Below, one piece after another: positions 35,416-49,900 of a stretch of 64,000 nt of DNA. Position 1 is the first letter of the stretch, and each line of letters begins with the position of its first letter. A program made the translations under genes and the position numbers. Below the pieces are notes generated by a model. It saw only the letters and a list, made by a program, of their open reading frames with translations. It was not told the origin of the DNA and did no database searches. This DNA comes from Hermatobates lingyangjiaoensis (taxonomy: Eukaryota; Arthropoda; Insecta; Hemiptera; Hermatobatidae), in assembly GCA_026182355.1 (NCBI GenBank), contig JAPFBL010000049.1, positions 3,989,001 through 4,053,000 of the forward strand, given 5' to 3'.

Positions 35416-38400
35416 CTGAAATAATAAGTTCCACTTTAAGTAATATTGTCTTCACAATCAACACAAAAAAAAACAAATATGTACGTATAAAAATTCTTAT
35501 ATATAAAACTTTTTAAAATAGTTTGATTGAAAATAAACACAGTCCTATAAAGTACCTAACACTTGGTCATGAGATAAATTAAAAGTGATCGATATAAATA
35601 CGGACAGATACTGAATTACACAGAGCCATTTCATTCGGATGTAACAAAGAGTGGAAACTTGTAGAAAGAAACACTGCTAATAGTATATAACACGGGAATA
35701 TAACTGATAGAAACATCAGAAAAAAAATATGCTTTGGTTAAGATATCCATATCTTTACAAATAAAATAATGATTTTGTCTGTACATTGCTTAGAACTGAC
35801 TCATTTCAAGTTTTCTTTACGTTTCATACATTGGAGAAACCGAATCCACCCTTAGAAAAATTTCTGTCGGTTTGTCCGCAAAACTTTGTCACAAGTAAAC
35901 TCAGCTACCATAAGACACATAAAGCTGAAACTTTTACAGTAGATTTGAGTAGGTCTAACTTAAAATATAGGCTCTGAATTATTTGGAAATTCAACGTAGA
36001 AGTGAAGTTATGGACGTTTAAAGCAAAAACGTTTGTCACAAGTAAACTCAGTCACCATAAGACATGGTGAGCAGAAACTTTGACACTGGATTTGTGTATG
36101 CCTAACTTAAAATACGGGCTCTAAATAGATTCATAATTCAGTGCAGAAACGAAGTTATAGGGCTTTAAGCGTATTTTTCTAACTTCACAGACAAGTTTGT
36201 TTTGAAAATACACAGGTGTGGCAAGTAGGTATTGTTGTTGATTTTAATTTCATTGGAGCATATAAACATATTGCGTACTAGCAAACGTACCCATCTTTGA
36301 CGGAATCAAAAATTCTATTATACTTGATATTCCAAAATATCAATTATAGTATTGTACTAATACTATAATTACAAATTATAGGATAGTAGAAAATACCTTT
36401 ATTAGTACAGTGTTAACAAATGCCTCTGTATACACAACATTAGCTGTCTGTCCTTCAGGTTCATGGAAGAACAATCAGTTGCAACCTCTGACTATTGAGC
36501 AAGTAAACTACAGTTGACCATGTCAGAAAAACTTGGTTTCGTTAACTTCAATTCCTGCGTTAGATAAAGTCTCCCTTTGCGACTTAGTTAAAGTCATTGC
36601 GAAATAGACTCTGACGGGACTTTGTAATCATTTGAACGGAAACAGACAGTGGCTCGGAATAAATGGTATGCACTGTATACACACAGACTCCTCAATACCA
36701 CATCCAGTCATTATGTCCGCCTCTATGGTATATCTGTGTAGATCACGAACTCAGAGTCGTGTCCTGTTGCACAGTTTTTGGGGCACTCATGTTTCGTAAC
36801 ATGAAATTTGTTACTGCTATAAATTGCAGCAACTCTTAATATGAACAGGCAGGAAAAATCAACAAACAAGTTCTTACGCTATATCATACCAAGGAATGAA
36901 CTTACAAGTCAGTAAAGAGATTGGATTAGTAATGAAGAAGCAGTTCATTATCTAATTGAATTTCTTGACTCTGAATTTATTTCTCCTGGACTGCCTGCTC
37001 ATGAGTATAAACTTAAAGTAGGAGCACCGATCATTTGCAATTTAGTAGCAGTAACAAATTTTATGTTACGAAACATGAGTGCCCCAAAACTGTGCAACGA
37101 GACACGAGTCTGAGTTCGTGCTCTACACAGATATGCCAAAGAGGCGGACATAATGACTGGATGTGGTATTGGGGAGTCTGTGTGTATAGCACCCATACCA
37201 TTGATTCTGAGCCACTGTCTGTTTCCGTTGAAATTATTGCAAAGTCCTGTCAGAGTCTATTTTGCAATGACCTTAACTAAGTCGCAAAGGGAGACTTTAT
37301 CTAACGCAGGAATTCAAGTTAGCGAGACCAAGTTTTTCTCACATGGTCAACTATAGTTTACTTGCTCAAGAGTCAGAGGTTCCAACTGTTTGTTCTTCCG
37401 TGAACCTGAAGAACAGACAGCTAATGTGGTGTATACAGAGGCATTTGTTTAACACTGTACTAATAATGGTATTACCTACTATTCTATAATTTCTAATTAT
37501 AGTATTAGTATAATACTATAATTGATATTTTTGAATACCAAGTATAATAGAATTTTTGATTCCGTCAAAGACGGGTACGTTTGCTAGTCAGGAATATATC
37601 AAACTGTGATGCTAAAATGTTGATAACATATATGAAACATTTTCATGCGCTTAATACTCAATTTTTAGTCTTTCAAAAAGAGATTTCAATCTAAAAATTG
37701 TGAAACACTCACCAAGAAGTCGTAATTCTTCTGAATTAATATTATATATGGAATCGTTCTTTTGTTTCTTTTTATTTTTCTTCTTATTTTCATAAAAATC
37801 AGAATTTGCAACATTAATTTCAGGATCATGCTTTCTATTAATTTTATGATTAGGTGTGGCATTTAAAGACATAACAGTATTTCTCGATTTCCCAATCTTT
37901 TCAATAGTGGGAACCACATCAGTGGGCAAGTACACTGATTCAATTCCATTTAATGTTATTTTCAGGTTTGAATTATTATTTGATTCCACTTTTTTCTTGT
38001 TTTTCTTTTTTTTACTAGGAGTACTACTACTCTGGAGATCAGTTTGATTGAAATCTAAAAACAATACCATTTATATTATTAAAAATAACAATGAATTATA
38101 ATTTATTTCGCCTTAAACTAAATATAGTATTAGCTATAAAGTGAGTAAAGTATTTACCTTTTTGATTAACTTTATCCTGAAAATGCCCCGTCGCAACAAC
38201 AATTACCTCTGACGATGATCTCATTTGAGGAGAAGATGACATCTGTCGATTACCCGTGTCCTCCTGAAATTATTATAGGGACTTTTAATACATCTTAATA
38301 ATTTTGCCCAATTCTTGTTATGGCAGTATGAAATTAACAGTACTGTAAATATGTACTCACAAATACATATTTGCTATAATTACAGATATAACCTGCCTCC

Positions 38401-41400
38401 CGTTTTTAAGGTAATGCAAAAGTTTCCTTACGTGTATTATTTTAAGAAATTGACCTCACACGAATATTCATGATCATTTTAAATGTAAACTGTACAAATC
38501 GTATCTTCGATTGAAACACTTAAAAGATGCAGATAATTTTATTCATTTCCTAAACTTACTTGCACCCAATTTAAATAACTTAATAAAAAAAATACTTCAT
38601 CCCAGACTAAGAAACTAAGGTCCGAACCACTCTCTGAGTGTCAGCGTGACTGAAATTTAACTTTGTTCAACAATTACTTGATATTTAATTCCACAATTCA
38701 GATCTTAAATCTAGGTGTAAATTTTCGATCTTTCATATCAAACATATCTTGTTTTTGCTTTCGTAATATCTAACTTAGGAAAAATTAAGTAATCCATTTT
38801 GAGAAAAGGAATTCAAGTCAACTAAAGAAACTAATTTGTAAAATGGACAACTACAGTTTGGTTATACAGTAGAGAATTTATACAACACACAGTATTAATG
38901 TTAAAGTTCAATGCAAAATTATATTATACAAGAAATCAGCATCTGTCATAATAAAATTCTAATATTTTTAAGAAATCTTTAGACTAATAAATTACGTAAA
39001 ACAATCTCATGGTTTTGTTTTACATATAGAAAACAGAATGTGACATTTTTTATGCTCTAATCCTAAACTATAGACAAATAATAATCCAATTCGTCAAATG
39101 CAGTCAAAATATCGAAATTAACAGTTTTAGAGGGAGAAAAAAAAGAAAAATAATTTCTATCAATAAAAAGGAGTAACACAGTTTATTGACGAACCGAAAT
39201 GAGGCATATAATACGCTACATAGTCATTCATTAATGATTAACACTTCCTGGAAGACAGTAATGAGAATTAATCAGAACAGCGGGATCAGAATTGAATGGA
39301 AAACAATGTGATGGTAAATTTGCGACCTGTATATTTTTCAAGACTCCAAAATCAAGGATCCATTTCACAAATTGTTTATGAGGAAGAGAGCTCACGAATT
39401 TATTTGTCGTCAGTGTAAGTACATACATGTGAGGCAGTGAAGAATGTTAGATAATGCAACTGGCGACAGTAATTACTCTGAGGCCAAGACAAAATGTGAG
39501 TTTGAAAGTCTCAGTGGAATCAATTGATAAGTGCTCGTTGTTGTTTTGAAGCACTACTGGGAATATTCAAATTCATCATTTTTTCAGTTGAGTGTGTTTA
39601 AAAGAACCTTCAGATATTTCTGCAACCGGAAAGTTTTCCACCAAATGGTGCATTGAAAATCCTGTGTCAAATGTATTTTAAGTGTCTTTCAATAAGAAAA
39701 TAGTGGTGGATTAGTAAAATGAGCTGACTGTTCCCATGCCTTATGAGGAGGGTTGAGGGGAGAGTGAGAGTGTCTCCGATTACTAGAGAGGTCTAGACAC
39801 TTAGTAAATATTCAGAAGATAGGGACAAAATAAAAATTTTTCTAAAAGTTTATTTTTATAATCTCCACAGTAGGGTGGGTAAGCCAATTCGTATCATTTA
39901 CCAATGACATAAGAAATCAATCAACTATAAATATAATAATTACCTTTATAGACATTTTTGGTTTAACAGAATTCGGGTCCACCTTTGTAATGGTTATACC
40001 TGGAGGAAGTTTCAGATCTTCAATTTTAAAGCATTTTTGCTGTTCTGCTTTGGACATTTTATTAACAACATTGTTTATTTGAATTGCCGTAGGATTGGTT
40101 AAACCATTTTGTTTCTGCATAGTTTTTTCAATATTAATTTCCGATTCATTTATTTTACCACTGGATTTATTTCTTCTATCATCTTTTTTTTGTTTTCCTT
40201 TTTTTTCTGTTTCATTATCTGTACTTGGTTCAGTGGAAGAAGACAGTTCGGAATTAACTAATGGAGAAACCTTCACATTTTTCATACGTTGACTCCTTTT
40301 TTGATTTTGCATATTATTCTGCGTAGTTGAAGTTTTACTTTCCTTAACTTCACATACTAAAAAACAAAATAAAATAATGACTGACAAATCATCAGATAGC
40401 AGAATTAACAGGTTTTTAATCCTTCCAACAAGAGTACATAATAATCATAAAATTGCAATCAACATTAAAAGAAACTATTATAACAGTTATTATTAAGTAA
40501 GCTACGACATTAGACGTAGCTTAACTCTTAAGAATCAAGAGTTTTAAAAGTACAGAAAGCAAGATCCACGTTTGCAAGAATTTATAATATAGTATCCCAA
40601 CAGATACTTCCTGTTCAAAGTAGAAGGTATGATATTTCAGGAAGCTATATATATAAAATACCTCACATAGAAGGTATAATACTTCCATAGAAAAAAATGT
40701 CTCAAGTCGAAACTAACTTTCCTATAATTCATTTACCACTACTAATTAGGGATTTAACCTAAGATGAGAAATCGTAATAATTAAAAAAAAAAAGAAGCTA
40801 TATCACTGCTATATTTCAAAGTTGAAAAAAAAAATTACATCCACTAAGTAATGCCCATCACCAATGCTTACCTAAAAAGACGATATCTCCAAATTAAAAA
40901 ACATTTTTTGAACCGAGGTTCGCATTAAATAATTAATTTTTTGTAATCAATTTTCCACTCTTCTTTTGTGCGTATGACACTCCTATACAAGTATGAAGTA
41001 ATCATTAGAAGTAATATCATGCGATTCTTACATGCTGAGAAACACTACTTTAAATCATCAATTACCATATCTTTCCAATCACATCGACGCCCCTTAAACC
41101 CTATCAGCGAACAATCCTGACGCATTGCTAAATTATTGAAATATATTCAATCTTCAAAATTGCATGGAAAGCCAAATCAATAAATCACCATTTATGACAT
41201 CTAAACGAAATTAAGCGTTCAAGATGGAGAAAAAAAGAGGAAAATAACTTCCATTTATAAAAAGGAGTAACACAGTTTACTGACTAGATATTACTTTTTT
41301 CCTTAATATCACTTTTTCAAGCTACTTTTTACTACTCATTATTACATACAACACTTCTGAAAGAACGGTTGTGGAGATTTTTTCCCAGCCTTGCGAAAAA

Positions 41401-44400
41401 AGTTCCGGTTAACATTCGGTCAAAAATTCTATGATGACTATGTTTTAGCTTCCTACTATCAAGGTTAAATCGAAGTGGCTTTCTCACGAAACTGGTTCTC
41501 TGATTAACAACTATAACTTTATATTGTAATCCTCGAATTTCTTTAGTAATAGAACAGCCTAACAATGAATCACCATTTACTTTTAAAAAAGCAACATATC
41601 TTGTATGTCAATACCAGTAAAATTGAGATCTAACATTTTATTAAATAAAATCTTAAACCTCAACGATTTTTTTAAAGTAAATGATAACAAATATATAAAA
41701 ATCTAATGTATTTAAAAACATTGCAGACCAAGTTATGAAGGAAGTACCAAAAACTTTAAACAATAAATACAAACAACTTCATGAGATCTTGAAAAGGTGT
41801 TTGTTGCCTTTTGTGATTATTTACAACAATCTTTCCGTCCAATCTATTTAATGATTTCATGAACCTAAAATGATTGATTACATATGAAAAATCAGTGTTG
41901 TTAGAAACAATATCGAATCCCCTCTGATTAAATATAATACATCAAATACTATAAAAATTAATAATGGTTTATTCAAACTCGACACAGTATTGATAAGGAC
42001 AATAGCTTCATCTAAGAGGGTTGACAGTTAGAAGATAATGTGTTATTTATTTCTTCCTGTACTCCTTTGTTTACCCTGATATCCCTTCCCAGGTCCATTG
42101 TTCTCTTTCCTGTAGTTTACGTTTCCCACTCCCACTCTTCTCAACCCCGTACCAGATGTTCATACATCTTTGACTTCAGTTGAAATTTGACTCTGACGAA
42201 GACCGCTTTTTACGGTTGAAAGATCTTAGTCCTCTTTCTGAGTTCTTACTGTGGTTTGGACGTTGATTTTTATTTCACGTGTTATTGTGAAATCTTGTTA
42301 CACACTATATATGTGTGTAACCAACACACCAGAATAGGTGTGTTCTCTAATCGGGGTTCGGTCAATTTTCCAGGATAAAAATCAAACTCTCGTTGCCAAC
42401 GTTTCGGTTTTATTTAAAACCTTTTTCATAGGCCTACAAACAAAGGATAATAAGAAATCACATATCAACATCAAACATATACACAATATGAAAATGGATT
42501 GTTACAACTTATGAATATTACAAGCAGAAATATTTCAGAGATACATAAAACAATATTACTTCCTGAAGTAAGAATTTTTTAACTAAGAAAATGAAATTTA
42601 TATTATTTAAAGGAACAACAATGTTAACCGGACAAAACCTTCGACTAGACTAATAAGATAGCATTACAAATAACCTCAACACTGTTCATTCAAGGCAACT
42701 AAATAAATCAAATTTCACTAAAACTCAGCACAACAATTGACCGAACCCCGATTAGAGAACACACCTATTCTATCAAACGGTCGATATTTACGTCATTTAA
42801 TTCCTTCTCTTCATCTATATCCTTTACTCATCAAGTGTCCAATAACCTTATTACATTTTTGGATGTCAGCGTCACCTGTTTTGATATTAAAACGTGTACC
42901 CAGCTTTCCAGCCATATCACGGATAATAGCAGAACAGATTGATGCTTTTTTAGCGTGAAAGCTCTTTCGCCGCATCTCGGGGGCACCAAGGCCTATCCAA
43001 TACGATAGGACCACTATCAGCTCCCGAGATACGCCGGAGGTGGACCGCGCGGAGGCGAGCTTCCACGACCCTACATCACAAACATAACCACCAACACCAC
43101 AAGACTATACCGTACCACATACCAAGAAAAAACCTCAAACCAAAGTCACAAAAAACACAAAGAAAAATAATCCCACAATAGAAAACTTAGAAAACCAAAG
43201 CCAAAAGAAAAACCCTCAACCATCGTAGTTAATAAAAACTTAAAAGAAAGAACCCTCTATGTAAGGCCACGAAAGGCCAGACAAACGCACAACGGCACCT
43301 GACCCTAGTACACGTTGGGCGGCGTGGCTCCCGGCGTCCCTCGTAGTCTCCTTACCCTATAGACGAAATTAAAAAACTCCCTGCGACCCAGTGTAAGGGC
43401 TCCCCGGTACGTCTCCGCTACCAGCCTCTCAGTCGCCATCTCATACTCAAATCTCTCCCTGGCATATCTGGGGCACTCCTCCAGGATGTGGGCCACGCTC
43501 TCCATCGGAGCCCCACAACAGCAGCCTGGGCTATCTCGTCTCTTGAACCTGGCTAAATATGCCCCGAAATCTCCATACCCGCTGAGGACTTGCGCGAGCC
43601 AATGCTCAATTGGGAGGACAGGCATACTCATCCTGGCACCTACGATGGGGGTCATCTTTCTACATCTGTCCATATCAAGCCTACTAACGCCCAGCAGTAC
43701 CTTCATTTCAATAGTTGCCATCCCTCCCACGTAAAAAAAGCTATCCCCAGATCATTGTCCGTCCATACGCCTCCATAAAATTTGTAGCAGAATAAAAGAT
43801 CGTTCCTTCCAAATAGATTTATTGAAACAGAAATTTTCTGACCGAGGATATCCTTCTAATTTCATTAACAACCGTATAGTCCCTGCAGACGTTCATCATA
43901 ATTCAGGTCCTAGGAGGGATCGCAGTGACTCTAATTTCCTCATCACCACTTATTTTCCTGGTGCTCATAGGCTGGGTGCAGTTGTCAGGGAGTTTTTCCC
44001 TATACTTTCTTCTTCCTCCTGTACTTCTTCAGTCTTTAGTGAGCCACCTTCCATTTCCTATCGCAAACCTGCTAATCTTCAATCTATCTTCTCTCACATC
44101 TCTTCTCGTAAGCCTCCAAAAACTGCTGGTGGTATAGTTCAATGTGGACGTCGTGGATGTCTTACTTGTCCTATCATCAATCCTGTTCCTTCCTTTACCT
44201 CTTTCCATAGTAAACGCACCTACCCTATCTCTCACAAGACCTCTTGTACCTCTGGTAACTGCGTTTACCGTTTAGATTGCACCCAGTGTGATTCTTTTTA
44301 TGTGGGTTTGGCTTCCACCAAGCTAAGCCTGCGTATGAATAATCACAGGTCATCCGTTGGCAAACGCAGTGACCTTCCCGTTGCTACTCATGCCAGTTCT

Positions 44401-45904
44401 CACGGACTCAGTTTTAATGACTGTTTCCGTGTACAGGTCCTGAGGCAGATTGATCAGACTAATTCGAAAGTTACTCTGAGAGCTTCAGAAGAAGCACTTA
44501 TTAGTCTTCTGGGCGGTAGATCGGCTCCTGGGCTTAACCTCAATCGTTGAATTTTTTTTTTTTTTTTTTTAAAAAAAAGTTGTTATCAGCTTTTAATTTT
44601 ATTTTAGTTAAATGTTTTCATTTTTTAATTTTTATTTGGCTTTGATCTCTTTATCTTCCCTGTCTACCTTTCCTCCGAAAGTTGGCTACACTGTTTGAGT
44701 GCTTCAGTTCGAACGCCAAGTCAGTCGTTATCAGCCTTTGGAGCGATTCACTTCTTTTCCTGAAGACGAGGACATCGAAATATAGTAGTGAGTTCAGTGG
44801 TTTCCTTTCTATGTGTTCTTTTTTAAATTCTAGTTTATATATATATATATACTTTTTCGTTGGAAATACGATCTAAAACGGACAAATATAGTTCAATATA
44901 GACAAAGAAACATAGAGAAATCAAAAGAACACACTCACAATCTCTAACATTCGGTTTGAACCGTCTTCAGGAGAGATAAGAGAGGGAAACCAAGCGCACT
45001 GGTTCAGAGACGGTTGGAGACCCTCCATGTACGTGACACTTCGATCAGAGCTAGAAGCCTTCAACTTTGAAAACAGCACGCAAAAAATGAGTCAAGCTTA
45101 TTTGGTCCTGCATCAACCAATCAGATATTAGAACCAGACCCCTCATGAAGATTTCAGTATATAAGGACCATCATCTGGGCCCCAAACCACCCAAGAATTG
45201 GCCTGAAGATGACTGTAGACATAGTCGAAACATGTCGCAGAAAAATAACTCATGAAGGAAAACAAGACTTTTAGAATAATTTCCACCAGCACTAACAACC
45301 TATGCAACAATAGTATGGAGACCTCACTGCACAGTGAGGCTAATGTCCAGTGCCAGTATTCGTGTTTACTGAGGGAGTGCGAGCCCTTAACTTTTCCTGG
45401 CAGGACGACAGCGGCTTCATCGCGCAGCAACCAGTCTCTACAAGTTCACAACAACATCCATTTAACACCAGTAATAGCCGTTCAAACACCAACAACCAAC
45501 CCACCAACCAAAAATACAACTAATGAGACCTCGCTGCATAGTGGGGCCAATGCCCAGTGCCACTATTTGTATTCCCTAAGGGAGTGCGAGCCCTTATTAT
45601 TTCCTGGCAGGCCGGCGGTTTCATCATGCTGTGACCAGTCTCAACAAGATAGCAGTGGCAGTCTTATGGCTTTTTTCAGGACCGGACCGGGAAAACTCGA
45701 AGCGGAGAAGTCGACATCGCACGGCAACTGTTCATTTTCTGAGGGAGTGCGAGCCCTTATACTATTTGGTGTATCGGCGGAGATGACTTCATGGAAGAGA
45801 AGAACCGCTGTACGTGACTTCGATCAGAGCTAGAAGCCTTCAACTTTGAAAACAGCACGCAAAAAATGAGTCAAGCTTATTTGGTCCTGCATCAACCAAT
45901 CATA

Positions 45905-45937
<33 letters not shown>

Positions 45938-46186
45938 CAATTAGATGAAACGATTCTTAAAACTGAATAAACTAGAATTTAAAAAGAACACATAGAAAAG
46001 AAATCACTGAACTCACTACTATATTTCGATGTCCTCGTCTTCAGGAAAAGATGTGAATCACTCCATGTGAAAAGATGTGAGTCGTTATCAGCCTTTGGAG
46101 CGATTCACATCTTTTCCTGAAGACGAGGACATCGAAATATAGTAGTGAGTTCAGTGATTTCTTTTCTATGTGTTTTTTTTAAATTC

Positions 46187-46237
<51 letters not shown>

Positions 46238-46781
46238 TGTGTTCTCTAATCGGGGTTCGGTCAATTTTCCAGGATAAAAAATCAAACTCTCATTGCTAAC
46301 GTTTCGGTTTTATTTAAAACCTTTTTCATAGGCCTACTTTTTTCATAGTAAGTCTATGAAAAAGGTTTTAAATAAAACCGAAACGTTGGCAACGAGAGTT
46401 TGACTTTTTATCCTGGAAAATTGAACGAACCCCGATTAGAGAACACACCTATTCTATCAAACGGTCGATATATTATTGAATCTGTTATATATATATATAA
46501 AACATATATATATAATGAAATATGTTTAAAAGGATGCCTGCTCCCTAAGTACATATATATATATTTATATAAGTATCGACCGTAGAATAGAAATAAAACT
46601 AAAGTTTATGAGGACTCGGTCAGTTCTTCAGGTTCAAATTATACTCTCGTTTCGGTTTTAATTTAAAGTAGGTATTAAATAAAGTTTTTAAGGTTGAAAA
46701 AGGTTTTGGATAAAAACCGAAACGCTGGCAATAAGAGTTTAATTTGAACCTTAAGAACTGACCAAGTCCTGATAAACTTTA

Positions 46782-46825
<44 letters not shown>

Positions 46826-46931
46826 GATTTCACATAAACACGTGAAACAACAATCAATGATCAAACCACAATAAGAAATGGGAAAACAAGACTAAGATCT
46901 TAGTCTTGTTTTCCCATTTCTTATTGTGGTT

Positions 46932-46971
<40 letters not shown>

Positions 46972-49900
46972 GAGACTCATAGGAAGAGTAAATTTATAAG
47001 ACACCCTAATAAGTAAAGCTTTACCGAAAGAATCAGTTTCTTGTTCAACCATACCTGAGTTTAATCCTGATAAGCATGCACTCAACTACTTTCTTAATTT
47101 ATATTTTCGGTTTATAGTTTACAAACTATAATCTTCGTACTTAACCTTGATTAATCCATAAGAACATAAAATGTTCCATTTCTTACCATAAAGAAATCAT
47201 TTTAAACTAAATTAGGTTTTCTTAGCACTCTAATACAATGAACAAGAGTAGGTAATGTAACTTCTCTTACCTTGTCCATTTAAGAGAGTATATAGAACTC
47301 GATCTTGTTTCGGTGTAGCGCCTCTAAGGGTAATTGTAACGGTAGGTTCTGCACTATTTGAGTCCATAATTCTTTTAATAGTAACCATTTGTGGTGATGT
47401 TTCAGGTTCTCCACAAATTTTTGAATCATGCAGTTTATTTTTACCTTTCTTTTTACTACTGATCTGTATTTCTCGACGTTCTTTCAAATTAAGGTTTGCT
47501 TTTTCTAATTCTGCCTCTGCTAAAGCTTCTTTGTACAACCGTTCAGCTTTTTCCTCCTCTTCTTTCTGTTTTAGCATTTGAACCTGTAACCAGATACATT
47601 CTGAAATATTACGCAAAAATAATCAAAATATTCTTTCTTTGAAATAGTTTAAATATACTTAATGCACTAAAACACTTTTTCTATGAAAATACGGACAAAT
47701 GAAGTTCAATGTAGATGAAAAAACAGAGATGAATTAAAAACATACACTTACAGTCTCTAATTTTCGATTGAAACGTCTTCAGGAGAGATAAGAGAGGAAA
47801 ACGAAGTGCACTGGTACCGAGACGGTAGGAGACCAACAATGCTGCCACATAAGCGCCCGATCAAAGAGAATAAGGTAGACAGAATCAACTTAAAATAACT
47901 ATAGGATAGGGAATATGAAAAAATAATAATAAATAAAAGAAAAACAGAGGAAATGGTACATAAATAAAAGTTAAGGACTAAGCACTAATAAAAATATAAT
48001 AGAATAAAATAAAACTAAAAATAATATTGAGAATACAAATAATAATATTAATAGAATAATTAAATAAGAAAAATAAATAAATAATAAAAAAGTGTATTAG
48101 ATAATCAAAAATACGAATAATATAACAACTAAATGCACAGACAATGAACAATGTTCAATTAATTAATTAATTGGAGCATCATCTTAGATTAAGGCCAGGT
48201 GCACTACGCAAACTGAGTAGCCAAATATGCCTGAACAACCTCCTTCGGAGGCTCGTAGAGTATGATCTTTGCTATCAGAGGGTATTTGTCGCAGAATCTG
48301 TAACCTATAGCACTCATTAAAGGGGAATCTGTGGCTATTGGCATGAAGAGCGATTGAAAGATGGGAGTGGTTGTGGACAGAAGCTCTATGAACCTTCATA
48401 CGGAGAATTACCGGGCTCGTATGTGACAAAATTGTTGGTCCCCAACCGTCTCTGCACCAGTGCTCTTGGTTTCCCTCTCTTATCTCCCCTGAAGACGGTT
48501 CAACCAAAAATTAGAGACTTTTATCAAAAATATATTTGTTATTTAATTCCAATAAATTCAATCACTTTTTATATTAAAATTGCTGTTTTCTATTTTTTTT
48601 ATGTATGCAGGAACACACGCACCACACTCGGCTTAGGGCAGAAGCATTCTGTTAGATTGAAATGTACAGCTTTTGTATATTTGCTGTACGCAACCAATTC
48701 ATCAATCCTTTACTGTATGCTTTTATACATTTACTTAATTTAATACTTCAGCAAATATTAATACAAATTAATATTTTCAAATTATAAAAAAATCCTGAAT
48801 TCCTAATTAATTATACAGAAACATGCAATTATTATTGCATGCACTTACTTTGTATAGGCCACGTAATGTGTTTCGCGTATGTTTAAAACATATTTTGTCT
48901 TACTGATTTACATACAGACGTTCTCAACCGTCTTTTAGTGAAGAAAGAATAACTTCCTTTCTCTTGAATAAAAGGAGCTTAGTAGATCCACAATATTTTT
49001 GTTCAAATTATAATTCTTCTAATCCTTTTCTACCGAGACCAAATATTAATTGGAACGATATTATACCCCTCACCAGGGTAGTAAAGTAAAATGCTAAATT
49101 TAAATCTAAAAAATTATTAAAGCAAAATTAGAGTATAAAAGTAAAAAGGTAAAATGACATTTCTAACAACATAGAATTGTTTTAATAGAAAATGTTCTAT
49201 TTAAAAAGTCATCAATTTTGAACAACACATAAATCAATTCTGACTTAAACATTTAAGAGATTATATTGGGTACATATATTTCCAACTCTCACTTCAAAAA
49301 AGTCATTATCTCACCAGCCACAAACTTTACCGCACATCACTAAATCAAACATAAATAGTCTGACCTACATGTTGTCAGTCATAATATAGCTAAAAGTAAA
49401 TCTGATATGAATTTAGAATTTAAATCTAATTAGAATGAACTAATCATTAGTGATCTCAGAAGGTTGTTCAAGAGAGATGCTCCTGTCTCGTACATTGTAG
49501 CTCAAAAAATTTTTTTTTTATAAAAAAAGAAAATATATCTAATTGAAGCAACATTTATACATTTTACTTCACTCTTTCAGGTTCAATTTCAAGTACTCGA
49601 AACAGAAGTATGTAGAGAGAGATAGAGGGCGAGTGGCCCAAAATTCTACATACATACCAACTGACAGGTTGCATTAAAATTATATTTTAAAATATAAAAT
49701 TTATAAATAAAATCATTTTAAAATAATAATAATAATAATTATTATTATTATTATGTTTTAAAATTATAACATTTTAAAATATTAAGTAAAATACCTTTTT
49801 AAAATTTAAGTAATTTTGATTCTGAAAACTATTATAAATAATAAGGAAATCTGAATACTATCCAGAAACTAGCCCAATATATACGGTAACTCTCGTATGG

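Noticed and set aside
39231..39428. 65-codon minus-strand frame in an FAM193 intron as an extra exon
   Set aside because: No acceptor/donor in a phase that would fit between the exons at 40356-39944 and 38263-38158, which join in phase without it.
43486..43734. Plus-strand frames across 43.48-43.73 kb
   Set aside because: Antisense shadow of the R1 C-terminal region. Only the part after about 43680 is real, belonging to the Penelope-like fragment.
48354..48743. 129-codon plus-strand frame
   Set aside because: Starts antisense to the Penelope-like nuclease relic and runs through the family B tail into AT-rich intron.
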